Positions 1-11,234 of a stretch of DNA of 64,000 nucleotides are shown here, in pieces. Source of the stretch: Bombardia bombarda (Eukaryota; Ascomycota; Sordariomycetes; Sordariales; Lasiosphaeriaceae). The notes beneath the pieces were generated by a model, which saw nothing but the letters and a program-made list of their open reading frames with translations, did no database searches and had not been told where the DNA came from. The translations under genes were made by a program, and so were the position numbers. Position 1 is the stretch's first letter, and the number at the start of each line of letters is the position of its first letter. The DNA is taken from NCBI GenBank assembly GCA_030512295.1, contig JAULSR010000003.1, positions 2,356,001 to 2,420,000 of the forward strand, given 5' to 3'.

Positions 1-1
1 C

Positions 2-601
2 TTCTTCCTGCTGACCCTCGTCTTCTACTGGATCATCGACACGAACCGGCGGCGCACGCTCAACATGACGCTCGTCGTCTGCACCGCCGGCCTCGGCATC
101 GGCTCCGAGTTCCTGCAGGCCCTGCTGCCCAACGGCCGCGACTTTGACCTCTACGACATTATCGCCAACATCGTCGGCTCGCTCGCCGGCCTCGGCCTGT
201 GCTCGTGGTACCACAAGCGCATGCTCGAACGCAAGCGCGTGCGCAAGAGCTACAACGCCGTGCCCGGGGAGGATCTCGGGGACGAGGAGGATCTGGAGCT
301 CGGCGAGGGGATTGGGATGGGGGTTGGGCATGAGGAGGGGGTGATTGCGGATGGGGATGATGATGATAGTGTCCCTGGTGTTGTTCATACTGTCAAGACG
401 ACAGCGGCGGCGACAACAAGTAATGGGGTTGGAGGTGTTGGTGGCGCAGTGGGTGGGGGGCGAACTGCTGCGTCGCTCGAGGAGGAGGTCGATAATTGGG
501 ATGAGAACGCTGTGGACGCTTGGGATGAGGACGACATGGGTGATATGGGGGCCGCCACAGGGACGACGTCCATGACGACAGACAAGAAGCGTGCAGACTG
601 A
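2..601 (+). CDS. VanZ-like domain membrane protein, 3' part
   Basis: This is the C-terminal part of a gene whose start lies left of the window; the reading frame is open from base 2 to the TGA at 599-601, giving 199 residues. The first 60 or so residues are hydrophobic and carry the end of a VanZ-like domain: two membrane segments around a GSEFLQALLP motif and an FDLYDIIANIVGS motif, which is where fungal VanZ-domain proteins have their conserved acidic pair. The rest is a low-complexity tail rich in Asp, Glu, Gly and Thr, probably cytosolic. VanZ-domain proteins in fungi have no settled function; the name comes from a teicoplanin-resistance protein of bacteria and should not be read as drug resistance here. 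Family assignment is from motif recognition. Confidence 0.75.
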   Translation, partial: FFLLTLVFYWIIDTNRRRTLNMTLVVCTAGLGIGSEFLQALLPNGRDFDLYDIIANIVGSLAGLGLCSWYHKRMLERKRVRKSYNAVPGEDLGDEEDLELGEGIGMGVGHEEGVIADGDDDDSVPGVVHTVKTTAAATTSNGVGGVGGAVGGGRTAASLEEEVDNWDENAVDAWDEDDMGDMGAATGTTSMTTDKKRAD

Positions 602-1672
602 ATGAAACGAAGTTGATTCAAAATAATATTAAACCAAACCAAACCTTCACCAAAGACGGACGAATCACGCAAGAAGAATATCCACAGGCTGGGCGCGTCT
701 TCTTCTTTTCCCCTCTGCAGATTGTGTACGAGACGAGTTACAACGGCGTACAATGGTCTACCTACCTACCTATTTATTGGCGTTTTGCGCGGCTACTGCT
801 TTTTGTACTCTTAGAGCATACCTACCTACTTATCTTACTTGGGAAACAAATGGAGGGTTAGACGCTATTGGGAATGGCATTTCGGTTTTGTTTTGCTTCT
901 CTTTTTTTCATCCTGGGATGGACACACTATACCTATCTATCTATCCATGTCTGGTAATCTGAGGGATGATAAAACGGGGGGTGGTGGAAGGACGGCATGG
1001 TGAAATACTACCGACGATACTCCACGTAGCAATGCCTTATCACTGCTTCATTCTGCTGCTCTCTCGCTGGCGCTTGTATATTCGGTGGTTGGTTCATGAT
1101 ATTTAGTCAGGATTTGGAAAGGAGTTTATCTTGTTGCTACTTGCCACGTTCCTGTCTGCCATGATCAGCAATCAAGCTGGATTCAGTAAGGTTGAGAATG
1201 AATATGTATTAGTCTCATTGACCGTAAATATCCATGTATTAACGTGGTATAATACGTGATGGTCTGATCCATGTGGTGTTCCAAGTAGTAATCTTTAGGA
1301 ACTCCCTACTCACCCACCCCTTTCTTTGAAAACAGTCTTGCCTACGTCTTCAGCAGGCATTCACCCTCCTATCTCGTCCGCATCTCATAGGCGACCATGT
1401 TGATGCACTGCCGTCAAGGGGGACGTTGTGAGGGTCTGGCTACACCCCAAAAAAGCTTAAAATGGGGTCCAATGCTTCCAACTTCGGGTCCTACGCCTTT
1501 TCGTCATTATGTGTTTTTCTTTTCACGAACCAATAACTTATAGCTTCCCGAGACTTTCCACTCCCTTCACTTATATAAACACGCCACGCCACGCCAAGCA
1601 TACCCTTTGTAACCAAGCCGCCCGCCAAAGCAGCGAGGATATTAATCTATCAAACAACAAACAATACACCAC
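602..1672. other. intergenic, convergent 3' regions
   Basis: About 1.07 kb lies between the ends of two convergent genes. I see no coding frame of note. It holds a TACCTACCTACCTATT tract near 762-777 and further short TACCTAC and TATCTATC runs to about 950, and is AT-richer than the flanking genes. It probably contains both 3' UTRs. Confidence 0.6.
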
Positions 1673-3552
1673 CTAAAACCCAAAGCCCTCATTATGCCAC
1701 CACACAGTCCGCCCCTTCATGACCCAAACACCCACATACCTCCTCAACTCTCTGCTCATCCCCTCCGGCCCACAGACAATCACAGCAACCCGTTCCTCAG
1801 ACCCATGCTTAAACGTCCTATCCACGATACTCTTCAGATCCGGCCGCGCTGGATTCTGGTTCTGCTGCTGCTGCTGCTGCTGTGATCCCTCCTGCCAACT
1901 CCGCTTGCCGCCGTGGTCTCTACGGATCGTGCTCATCTCAATCTCGCTGCCATCCCCAAACTCATCTACCTCGCTGCCTGTCCCTGTCCCTTGGCTAGAC
2001 GTAATATCCCCCATCCCACCTCCAGTAACAAAAACCGAAAGCCCCTCAGGACGCACAACACTTCTTAGCCCATCATCCCCAACAGTCCGCTCATCCACCC
2101 ACGAAACCCAAGACGTCTCCCCATGACCGCGAACAGCCCACACCATCTCGACCTGAGCCCGCGGGTCCTCCTCGAGGATAGACCGGAACAGCGGCACGAT
2201 GAACGTCGCTCCAATACCGCCAGCCACAAGAAGGACCCTGTCAAAGCTCCCAGACGAGAGCGGCGGGAAGTGCCTCGCGATGCCGTAGGGACCCTCGATG
2301 CAGAGCGGGACTTTCCCAGCACCACCACTGCTACTGTCAGCGGCAAGCTGCGCGAGCGCGGCAGTCATCGGCCCGCTCAGCCGCCTTGCCACGAGCGTCA
2401 AGTCCCCAGACCTGTCATCAACATGGGCTACCGTGAACGGATTAAACAAAAACTCAAACATCATCTTCGGGCTCAGCGACTTGCGTGCCGCAGGCGGGAT
2501 AGCAAGATACACATGCGATCCCGGCCGCGCGCGGAAGTTCTCCGCCTTTGCCTTGGGGACGGCAATCCTAATCTTGACCAAGTCCGTGTTAACAACAGCC
2601 TCGACAGTCGCCTGTGCCGTGACGGTACCCATCTTGCGCGACACCAGGTCCGCGACGAGCACCACCACGGCTTCCACCATGAAGGAGCGCGCCGGATGGG
2701 CGTGGAAGAAGACTAAAGGGGGCAGGGCAAAGGCGATGAGCACGTGGGCGACGAAGAAGAGGCGGTACGAGTACTGGCGGATTGGTCGGAGAGCGGTGGT
2801 GTACATGAGGTTGAGCAGCAGGAAGGCGACGACGCCGAGGACGACGACGGGCGCGAGCATGCGCTTCGCAAAGATGCCGGCCTGGACGAAGAAGTTGAGG
2901 TAGAGGAGGGCGTGGATGGAGAGGAGGGTGGTGGTGATGCGGGCGAGGACGCGGTGCCAGCGGTTGATGTGCTCGTGGGAGGAGCGGAGGAGGTAGGCGA
3001 AGGGGTTGAGGGACTTGAGGGAGAGGAGGTACTGGGCTGGGTACTGGGATGCGGCGATGATGCCGAGGCGCTTGGTGAGGTGGAGGTAGTCTGGTGTGGG
3101 GGGTTAGTGGGTGGGTGTTGCTGCTGGGGTGAGGGAGGTGAGGTTTACTTACCCCGGCGAGTGTCGAGGACGCAGAGGAGCAACATCCAGAAGAGATAGG
3201 AGAAGCCAAAGACCCACTGGTCACGCTGGCCGGCGATGGTGTCGAACAAGACGACATCCTCGCCCAGCCACCACTGCACTTTGCGAGCACGGCTGGCCCA
3301 TCCTGCTGAACTGCTGTGCTGCTTGGTTTTGCTTTCCCGCCTGGCCTTGATAGATGGAGAGCTGGGGACTGCGGAGTAGGATGTGGGTTTGCGTGAAGCG
3401 GCAGCCCAGCTCGCTACCCTTAAGATCAAGACCAGGGCGACTGGCACCAGGACGGACAGCTGGGCGTAGATGGCATATCTGTCGAGGAGCTGCCGACGGA
3501 CGTGTTTGTCGGCCTCGGACAGATCGAGGAATTGATATGGCCAAGCCATCAT
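1673..3552 (-). CDS. ferric reductase / NADPH-oxidase-like transmembrane oxidoreductase
   Basis: There are two exons, 3552-3153 and 3090-1673, joined across a 62-nt intron (GTAAGT donor, CTAAC branch point, ACACCAG acceptor), giving about 605 residues. The membrane part has two His pairs with the canonical spacing of 13 residues between them (WHR...SIHALLY and VAH...FFHAHP), the bis-haem arrangement of the ferric reductase/NOX superfamily. The C-terminal half has an FAD-binding segment with NPFT in place of the usual HPFT, a nucleotide-binding glycine motif AGGIGATFIVP, and a VCGPEGM motif near the end. A polyglutamine run encoded by CTG repeats (plus-strand 1862-1882) interrupts the NAD-binding lobe. 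Family members move electrons from NADPH through FAD and haem across a membrane, reducing Fe3+ or Cu2+, or making superoxide. Substrate cannot be told from sequence; the Fre8/Aim14-like branch is possible. It is divergent from the RidA gene across 567 bp. Confidence 0.88.
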
Positions 3553-4119
3553 GGCTACTTTAGCTTCTTGCAGTTGTGAATTTACCTAGGTAGTTGAAGT
3601 GTGCGGGTTCCCGAGCTGTTAGTTGAGAAGGAGGTGTCTGTCGGATGCCCGCCCCCTGTCGTCCGAACTAGTGTAAAGCGACGGATTTGATTGGTTTGCA
3701 GGAGACGGCCCTGCCAAGCCTTCGTTGCAAGTCCATCCAAGATCCCTGCAACTCCGAAGCTCCGTCCTTTTTCCCCAGATTCTTATTGCTGCTCGAAAGT
3801 TGTTCCCCTCGATGACTTTGAACTTGAGAGCCTCCAAAGTGCGGTCAAAAATCATCTATTTCACATTCGTTGTTGACGCTACCGAGGCCGCAATTGACAT
3901 GGTACTTGGTGACAAGTGTACAGAATAGGAACCTACCTTAGGTGGTGGGGGGTTGCCAATTATCGTTGGTCATCAATGCATCTCGTCTCGCGAACAATTC
4001 CCGTACAAATTCCCGGGCAAGTACAAGTACCTATATCTTCCCGATAAGACACCAGAGAAACCCACATCTACAAATCCACTATCGAGTTCTGGGTCTACAT
4101 CCCAAGCAACACCTGCGCG
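3553..4119. promoter_or_regulatory. divergent promoter region, ferric reductase / RidA
   Basis: A 567-bp gap separates the start codons of two divergently transcribed genes, so both promoters and 5' UTRs should lie here. No clear TATA box or named operator could be assigned. Short ORFs in it have no recognisable domain. Confidence 0.5.
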
Positions 4120-4648
4120 ATGTCGCGTCCCGTAGGAGTCCTTACCGATAAGGCCCCTGAGCCACTGCCGCAGTTTTCACAGGCTATCAAGTATAACGGC
4201 ATGGTGTATTGCTCGGGAAACGTTGGCCTCGACCCGGCGACCAAGAAGCTGGTTGATGGGACGGTCAAAGACCGGACGGTAAGGACCATCACGTCGTGTT
4301 AATGCCCCTCTCGAGAGAGACTAGGCTCATTGTCTTCCTACAACAGAGACAAGCGCTCAAGAACCTGTCGGCTGTCCTGGAAGAGGCTGGAAGCAGCTTC
4401 AGGAACGTTCTCAAGGTCAATATATTCCTGACCGACATGGCCAATTTCGCTACCATGAACGAGGCCTACGACGAGTTTGTTAACTGGGAGCCGAAACCTG
4501 TAAGTGCTAACTAGCACCACTGGCACTACTTTGTATTTATGGTCCTTTCGCTAACAAACGACGGGGATAGTGCCGCACTTGTGTCGCTGTATATCAGTTG
4601 CCCCTCGGTACTGACGTCGAGATCGAATGCACCGCATTTGTGAACTGA
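4120..4648 (+). CDS. RidA/YjgF/Hmf1 family enamine-imine deaminase
   Basis: Three exons, 4120-4278, 4347-4499 and 4571-4648, are all in phase 0 and together give 129 residues, the usual length for the family. RidA-family enzymes hydrolyse reactive 2-aminoacrylate enamines and imines formed by PLP-dependent dehydratases, protecting PLP enzymes; the fungal homologues are Hmf1 (cytosol) and Mmf1 (mitochondria). Visible signatures are YCSGNVGLDP near the N-terminus, NVLKVNIFLTDM in the middle, and CRTCVAVYQLPLG leading to VEIECTAF at the end, with the conserved Arg that binds the substrate carboxylate in CRTC. No mitochondrial presequence is evident, so a cytosolic Hmf1-like form is more likely. 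Intron 2 has a GTAAGT donor and a CTAAC element. Confidence 0.93.
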
Positions 4649-4974
4649 GAAAGTGGCCTGTGGTTGTGCATCATCTGAACCTCCATCTGCACCTCGAGAA
4701 TGGGAATTGGCCGGGATCGAACTTAAGTACCTACACCTACGGCTCATATTGCGGGGTGGTGCTACCTTAGCTTTCAGGGCGCTTTCAGCCCTGAAAGGCC
4801 CCACTTTCCTTCGTGGTTAGTAAGGTAGTGCGGAGCCAATCACATGGCACAGACCCCAGCTGCTCTGTGACGTACACCTTGATAGGGAGGTAACAATTGA
4901 ACTGCCAGTGATCGAATTCGCGTTTCTCCCGTAAACACTCTTTTACCAATTCTTCTCACAACCATCGCCGCCCA
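4649..4974. other. short intergenic region
   Basis: This 326-bp gap between two genes on the same strand must hold the RidA 3' UTR and the promoter of the LETM1-like gene. No recognisable element was seen. Confidence 0.4.
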
Positions 4975-6226
4975 ATGCCCAATGCAATGAGGCTCGGCAC
5001 TCCACTCAGCGCTCAGCGCATCTGTCTCGGCCCAGCATTGAGAGGCCCCTCGCGAGCACTGGCACCCCTCCATAGCCTCCATTCCTCTCGCTCGCCGCTC
5101 CTCGCCCTCTCATTCTCCTCAACCGCCCTCAACACCACCACCACCGCATTCCAACAACACCACCATGCCGCCCCACGCCGTGCCTACTCCTCCAGACCGG
5201 CCCCGCGACCGAACCCAACACCAGACCTCAGCCCAAGTCTAACCACCACGCCGCCGCCGCCGCCGCCGCAACACAACAACAATAACAACCCCCACCACGG
5301 CCCCTCCGCCGCCAACCCCCCGGCCTCCACCCGCCCGCCCCCGCTCAACCTCCCCGAACACCCCCCGACAGCACCACCTTCTCGCGCCTCTTCAACACCG
5401 GCAAAGCCTACCTGACTTTCTACAAAACCGGCCTCAAGCAAGTCTACACCAACACGCGCCTGCTCTACCCCTCTTCCTCCACCACCACCACCGCCCCAGC
5501 AAAAATCCACCCAAACACCCGCGCCCACCTCCTCCTCCGCCGCCGCTGGGCCCACGACATCAGCCGCCTCCCCCTCTTCCTCGTCATCCTCGTCGTCTGC
5601 GGCGAGTTCACCCCCTTCGTCATCCTCGCCGCCCCCCAGCTCGTGCCCTACACCTGCCGCATCCCCGCGCACGTCGACAAGCTGCAGCGCACCGCCGAGG
5701 CCCGCGTCGACGCCGGCAGGACCGAGTTCTGGACCGAGACGGATACTTCCCTGCAGCAGGTACAGCAAGGGGGAGGTCTCGCGCCTGACCATGACCTGAG
5801 GGTATCGCATGCGTTGACGGCAAAGACGCTGGGCCTCGTCTCCCCGCTGTGGGACCGCGTCGGCCTGCTGCGCAGCGGCCCGGTCGCGGCGTATGCGGCG
5901 CGGAAATTGGTCAAGCGCTGCGCGGAGCTGAAGGAAGATGATGCGCTGTTGGTGCGGGCGGGTGGTGTGGATATGCTTGAGGGGGAGGAGGTCAGGTTGG
6001 CGTGTGTGGATCGGGCTATTGGTGTGCTGGGGAGAGGGGAGGGGGAGTTGCGGGGGGCGTTGAGGGGGTGGTTGGAGCTGTCGTCGGCGGCGGGGGGCAG
6101 CGGGATGTTGGGGATGAGCGGGGGGTGTTGATGTATGAGACGCTGATGAACCTGCATGATAGGGATTGGGTTGAGGAGCTTGAGGGGAGGGCTGGTGTTG
6201 AGAAGTGGAGGGAGGAGAAACAATAG
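4975..6226 (+). CDS. LETM1-like mitochondrial inner-membrane protein (frame broken twice)
   Basis: The N-terminus (from ATG 4975) is rich in Arg, Ser and Ala and looks like a mitochondrial presequence, followed by a Pro/Asn/His-rich linker. The conserved core lies about 5367-5700: a TFSRLFNTGKAYLTFYKTG segment, then RRRWAHDISRLPLF, one membrane helix, and CGEFTPFVI plus VPYTCRIP, typical of fungal LETM1 ribosome-binding-domain proteins of the inner membrane (K+/H+ homeostasis, insertion of mitochondrial translation products). The frame changes at the C6 run 5361-5366 and again at the G6 run 6092-6097. One extra base in each run gives a continuous 417-residue product ending at 6226 with a polar tail (MYETLMNLHDRDWVEELE). 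As written, the first frame stops at 5415 and the second at 6131. I found no GT-AG intron that repairs either break. Family call is firm; the exact C-terminus is an inference. Confidence 0.8.
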
Positions 6227-7089
6227 AAGAGTAGGTTTTAAGGCTGAATTAGGTGGGTAGAGAGGGAGGTATCAGTGTGAGAAAGGTACTGCATGCCTTA
6301 CCTTACCTGCTACCTACCTACCTTGAGTACTGTACATATAATGCGGGTAGAATGTATCACTTGTGCCTTTACCATTTTCTTCTGTATTATCGACAGTCAG
6401 TTACATAGACAGACCCCTTCCCCGGGTGCATAGATACGAAAACAATTCCAAAATGAACATAATATATTTCTCATCGTCTCTCTAGATCAGTCTCCGCTGA
6501 GCCCACCCAGCCTGCCTGTTTAGACTACCTAGTTATGGTCCTCGAGCGATAAACAAGTGTATTGTTCTCACTGATCCATACCTTAGCCATGAATAATTGT
6601 TGCAAGCAATATGTACATGGCTGCTCTCTTTTGTTATGGTGATCAAAGAGGCTAGTATTTTTCCCTTCGCCAGTCAGTCAACCTTGGGCCATCAACTAAA
6701 AGGTTTGTCTGATGATCTATATCTCATGGGACAACATGTTAACCCAAGATACTAGCTGACTGAGCTGGTAGGTTCTGACCGCTTCACCAAAAGGTTTCCA
6801 GTTATTTTCCGCCTGCTACCAACCGGGGTATCTATCTCATCCCGTCCATCCCTCGAATCAAAACTGCCCGCCCCGTAGTCCCTTTATTACTCTAAAGCGG
6901 TTTCGTTTCATCTCGTCTCGTCTCATCTCATCTCAAAACATTGAAGCTGTCAAGTTTTGGATAAAAAATAGTAAGTGAATATTCTTTTTTTTTCTTTTTT
7001 TATCATTGTCGCTGGTTGATTTGATTCCCTCTCAAACCAAAACCGAGCCCATCCCATCCTGGAACGGTAAATGACAGATATTGTCACTT

Positions 7090-7127
<38 letters not shown>

Positions 7128-7302
7128 TATCCATGATCAATATGAAATATTGTTGGATAAACCCCCATGTGAATCACTCAAAATTCATGAGTTCAGGTCC
7201 ATACCAACAAGTTGGTTAACTTCAGTTCACTCCAATCGACTCCAGCATGCGAAGCAGCAGCGTAGCCACCAACCTTGTCTTAGCTCTCTCTATTATCCCA
7301 TC
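6227..7302. other. intergenic, convergent 3' regions
   Basis: About 1.08 kb lies between convergent genes with no supportable coding frame. It contains TACC-rich tracts (6298-6325), a TCTCGTCTCATCTCATCTC stretch near 6912-6935, T-rich runs near 6984-7000, and the CAGA microsatellite listed separately. Confidence 0.6.
7091..7127. repeat. (CAGA)n microsatellite, about 9 units
   Basis: A perfect tetranucleotide array, CAGA repeated, lies 176 nt beyond the stop codon of the minus-strand Nab3-like gene. On that gene's sense strand it reads TCTG, the same unit as the array downstream of KRE33 at 15904-15933. Confidence 0.95.
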
Positions 7303-10300
7303 CTATTGAGCCGCCCGTTTCAGCTGATCAATAATCGTCTGAACGTGCTGAGCCGTATCACCGCCATAGCCGCCCATCATGCCGACCGCAGCGCCATTGG
7401 GCATGCCCGCCGTGGGCGACATCGTATTGCCTCCCACTGGTAAATACGCAGCAGCAGCAGATCCGTAATTAGCGAGACCCGGATATCCCGCCACCGGCCC
7501 CGCCGCCGCTGGGACCGCTGCGGCGCTCCTTAAGTTGTTGAGCAAAGCGTTGAGGTCAATCTGCGGAGCGCTAGGCCCGGTGGTGGGCGGCATGCTGACG
7601 GGCGTCAACCCATGGGCAGCAGACTGGTGGATGGCGGACGCTCCCGCGTTGGACTGGAGAGAAGCCAAAAAGGCCTGCAGAGCCGGGTTGTCGAGGTTGC
7701 CGACTATGCTGGCGAGGTCGGGTGCTGGAGCCATTTGTTGCTGGACTTGGGCAGGAGGTGCAGGCGCCTGAGCATATTGATAAGGATATCCGGCCGGCGC
7801 TTCTGCTGTGTGGTATGGGTTGTTATTGTAGTTATTAGGGGGGTAAACTGGCCGGGCCTGAGCCTGAGCTAACTGGGCTGCTGTTTGGTTCTTCTCTCTA
7901 AGAACGAGCTCGGCCGCAGTTGCTGGTTCCAAGCCTTGGTACAAGTTAAAGCTCACGTTGCCTCCTGCAGGGCGGCTGAAGACCTGTATGGAGATTTTGT
8001 TGTGCATCTGCGCATTCAAATCGAGGTCGATTATGGCGTGCACACCCTCGAGGACCTGCTGTTGTACCAGATGTTCGCGGAAGCGAGGATTGAGGTGCAT
8101 GACGTCAGTCTTCAGGCCTCGGTCGTGGAAAGCACGCTGTATCCAGCTGACAAAGTCTTTGGAGATCTCTTGGAGAAGTAGAAACTGCACGTCCGGAACA
8201 TTGCTGCCAGAGCGCCGAGAGTAGTTTGGGCCGTCTCCGTTGGATGGTGTACGGCGATGTGGACTCGGGCTTCGGCGACGGTAAGGATCACCGCCTTCAA
8301 ATCTACCAAAGCGCGGCGGGGATCGGGACCGGCGGCGATCCATCGCACTGCCCTGTTCCCGATCTCGGGGGTAGAAACCATCCCTGCTCCCGCGGGGATC
8401 GCCTCTGCGCAGAGGAGATGGCGAGCGGACTGGCGGTGGTGGCCTGTAATCATCTCGTCGACGGCCTTGGTCCCTCCCGTCATAGCGATCGGTGCCGCGG
8501 CCACCACGCTGATTCCGCCGCTCAGGAGATCGCTCTCGCTGCTCAGGCTTTTTCTTGTCCCGTGTAAGTTCAAGATCTACAAGGTATTAGCTCGACTAAA
8601 CTTGACACCTGGTTATCATATCGTGGACACTCACGGATTCTGCGGCCCCCAAGGTCAGTGCCTTGTACATTTTGCATGGCAGCCGCAGCCTCCTCGGCGG
8701 TATGGTATTGAACGAACCCGAAGGCGCTTTTTAGAGAAATTTGGGCCAAACGGCCATATCGGTGGAATATATCAAAGACCTCTCGTTTTGAGACTTTGTC
8801 ACTCGACAGGTTTCCTGGTCAAATTGTTAGCTGCAAGGAGGTCCAAATGAGACACGGACTTGATCACCTACCAATAAAAATGCGTGAGTTGATAGGAAAC
8901 CGTTCCCATTTTGCCTCAGCTGTATATCGTCTCTCATCGGCTTGAAAAAGCTCCCACGCCTCTAAAGTGGAGGGGGATGAGAAATTGTTGGTCGATGCTC
9001 CTTCAGAGACACGCATGTGATGAAAGTTTGGCGACAAGACATTTGGCTGAGACTGGGAGGCGTTGTACGAGGCGGGTGGTGGCGGCGGGGGAAGAGATGA
9101 AATGGCTTCACGTGTAGTGCCGGGGGCGCCTGTGGACAAATACGAGATACGCGGCGTGGCGGGGTTAGTGATGGGCATCAACGTCGTCAAAGGCGCAACG
9201 TTATTATGAGTCCGAGATTGAAACGCAGGAGCCGGGGGTATGGCAGGCAGGTGGCCCAGGTGTTGGGAGACGGAAGGCTTGGGCGGGAGGGAGGCAGAAT
9301 GGGGTGCAGTCAAAACAGCCGGAGCAGGTTGCGGTGCAGAGGCCGGCGTGGCTTGAGGTGCTGCAGCTTGGGCTGGAGCTGGGGCTTGGGTTTGAGCCGG
9401 AGCCGGAGCTGGGGCTGGAGCTGGTGGTAATGTGGACGAGGGTGAGACAGCGGCTCTAGCAGTGATGTCGTCTACCAGCTTCTGGATATCAACAGCGCCA
9501 TCATCTTCATTTTCCGAGACAGACGCGGATGCGGAAGCAGAAGCAACGGCAGTGGGAGCGGGAGCGTGGCTGGGAGTGGGAGCTAGGTCCTGGTGGGAGG
9601 CGACCGATAGGGCCGGCGCAGCAGCAGCACCACCGTCAGATGGACTGGCGATGGGCGAGGCAGGTAGAGACTCGGACAGGCTCTCAGAGACGGCGTGCTC
9701 AGACGGCGCCGCAGAAGAAGGGCCCTGGGCGGACCCGTGGGTTGGGGTCAGGCTCGGAGCCGAGGAAATGGCAGAGGTAGGGGCAACGGGGGACTGGCTC
9801 TTCATAGTAGTGTCAGGTGCGGATGAATTATTCATGGATTCTGAGGCCTTTGATGATACATCTGGCTGAGCCTGAGCCTCGCCAATCTCACTCAGAGGCT
9901 GGTCTGTGGGCGAATCAAAGGTTCTCGCATAGTCATCGATGCCAGAATCAGATTCGTTCTTCTGTGCCTGCCCATCATCGTCTTCGCCATAAGCATCCAA
10001 GCTGTCGTCGCTGTCATCTGAATAATCACCGCCAACTACGATGGTATCAGAGATGGCAGCTGAATCCTGGGGCTGGCCCATGGCAGCGGGAGCCCAGATC
10101 TGAGATGCAGCTGGTGGTGGATAGGAAATGGCGGGGTGGTGGTCCAGGGTCGGGGTTGCTACGTCAGTGGTAGCGGCGTGGTCCTGAAGCTTCGGGACTA
10201 GAGCTGGCGACGAGTTATGTAGAGGGATGGGCGCCGGTGAGATCGGGCTGAGGTTGGTGGTGGCCACAATGTTTGGCGACTGCTGCCCTGTCATGAAATG

Positions 10301-10447
10301 TGGGGTGGTTGTGGGTGAGTCTCTAGAATGATTGCTGCTTGTGAAGAAGGTACTTGTGGTTTGATGATTTTCAATGCTGCCAAACAATTTGGGTGCACGA
10401 GACGAATGGGAGCGGCAAAACGATGACAAGGTCACGACGCTCTCCAA
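7303..10447 (-). CDS. Nab3-like RNA-binding protein (one RRM)
   Basis: Three exons, 10447-8872, 8814-8635 and 8576-7303, give about 1009 residues. Exon 1 encodes a long low-complexity region rich in Ser, Pro, Ala and Glu. A single RRM starts at its end (RIFIG, residues 522-526, RNP2), crosses the first intron into NLSSDKVSKREVFDIFHRYG, and has RNP1 as AFGFVQY (556-562). An Arg/Ser/Pro stretch follows (RRRSRSPPRFGR), then a conserved block beginning DVQFLLLQEISKDFVSWIQR, then an Ala/Pro/Gln-rich tail. The layout matches yeast Nab3, which with Nrd1 and Sen1 binds nascent RNA to terminate noncoding RNA transcription by Pol II. Whether a true Nrd1-Nab3 complex works in this fungus is not shown by the sequence. 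Intron 1 has a CTAAC branch point and a GACCAG acceptor. Confidence 0.82.
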
Positions 10448-11234
10448 GCCATTAGTCTAGGTAGTAGCGGATGCTAGCTGTGCGCTGCGCGCCGAGTGCA
10501 GAACTGCAGGATTGCAGAATTGCAGAATGTTAGATTTGGGATGGAAGAATCGGTCGACCCCAAAAGGAAAACGCTGCCGTATAAGAGCGCTTGGCGATGC
10601 GAGGGTTTGCTGCTCCTGCGACCGCCGGGAAAGGGGGGGGGGTTTGGTTGGGTTGGGTTGGATGGATGATAAATGTTACTGCAGTGACGCCAGCGATTTC
10701 AAGTGATGCCAGTGGGGTTCTACCTTGGTCTCCAGGGCGTGCGAGGGGGGGTTGATTGCTGCTGTTGCTTTGAAGGATGCCTGGTGGTTTTCATAGGTTT
10801 GTAGGCGGTCGCAATTGCAGGTGTCGAAATGAAATGCAATGTATGGTGTACCTGGTTTGAAGATTACGGTCTAGCACTCTGGGATTCGATCCTGCCGATG
10901 ATTCAGAAACGCTTTCGTCCGGAAGAAGGAAAAAAAGGAAACGGCGGATCGGTCTGTGGGCAAGATCGATGTGGAGCGGAGTACCTGCAAGGCTGAACCG
11001 AAGAAATTTATCGTTGCCCTGGACTTTGGCTTGACCCAGGGAGACGTCCCCACCCCACATTTTAGCTCGTTAAAACCGTCCGAGGAGGTGTCCTGGTTGG
11101 TCCGTCTCGCCCTCCAATCAACCGCGATTATGCCGCATGTGAGACAGGCATGCCGCTGGAACATGGAGAGCATCTGCGCCGAGTGGAGCTTTGTAATTCA
11201 ATACTCTGACTTCAAGCTGGAGCTCGTTCACAAT
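10448..11234. promoter_or_regulatory. divergent promoter region, Nab3-like / ICT1-like
   Basis: A 787-bp gap separates the two start codons. It contains a G10 run at 10633-10642 followed by a GGTTGGGTTGGGTTGG stretch. The frame of the downstream gene is open leftward to 10956, so a longer N-terminus is possible, but that extension shows no conserved feature. Confidence 0.45.
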
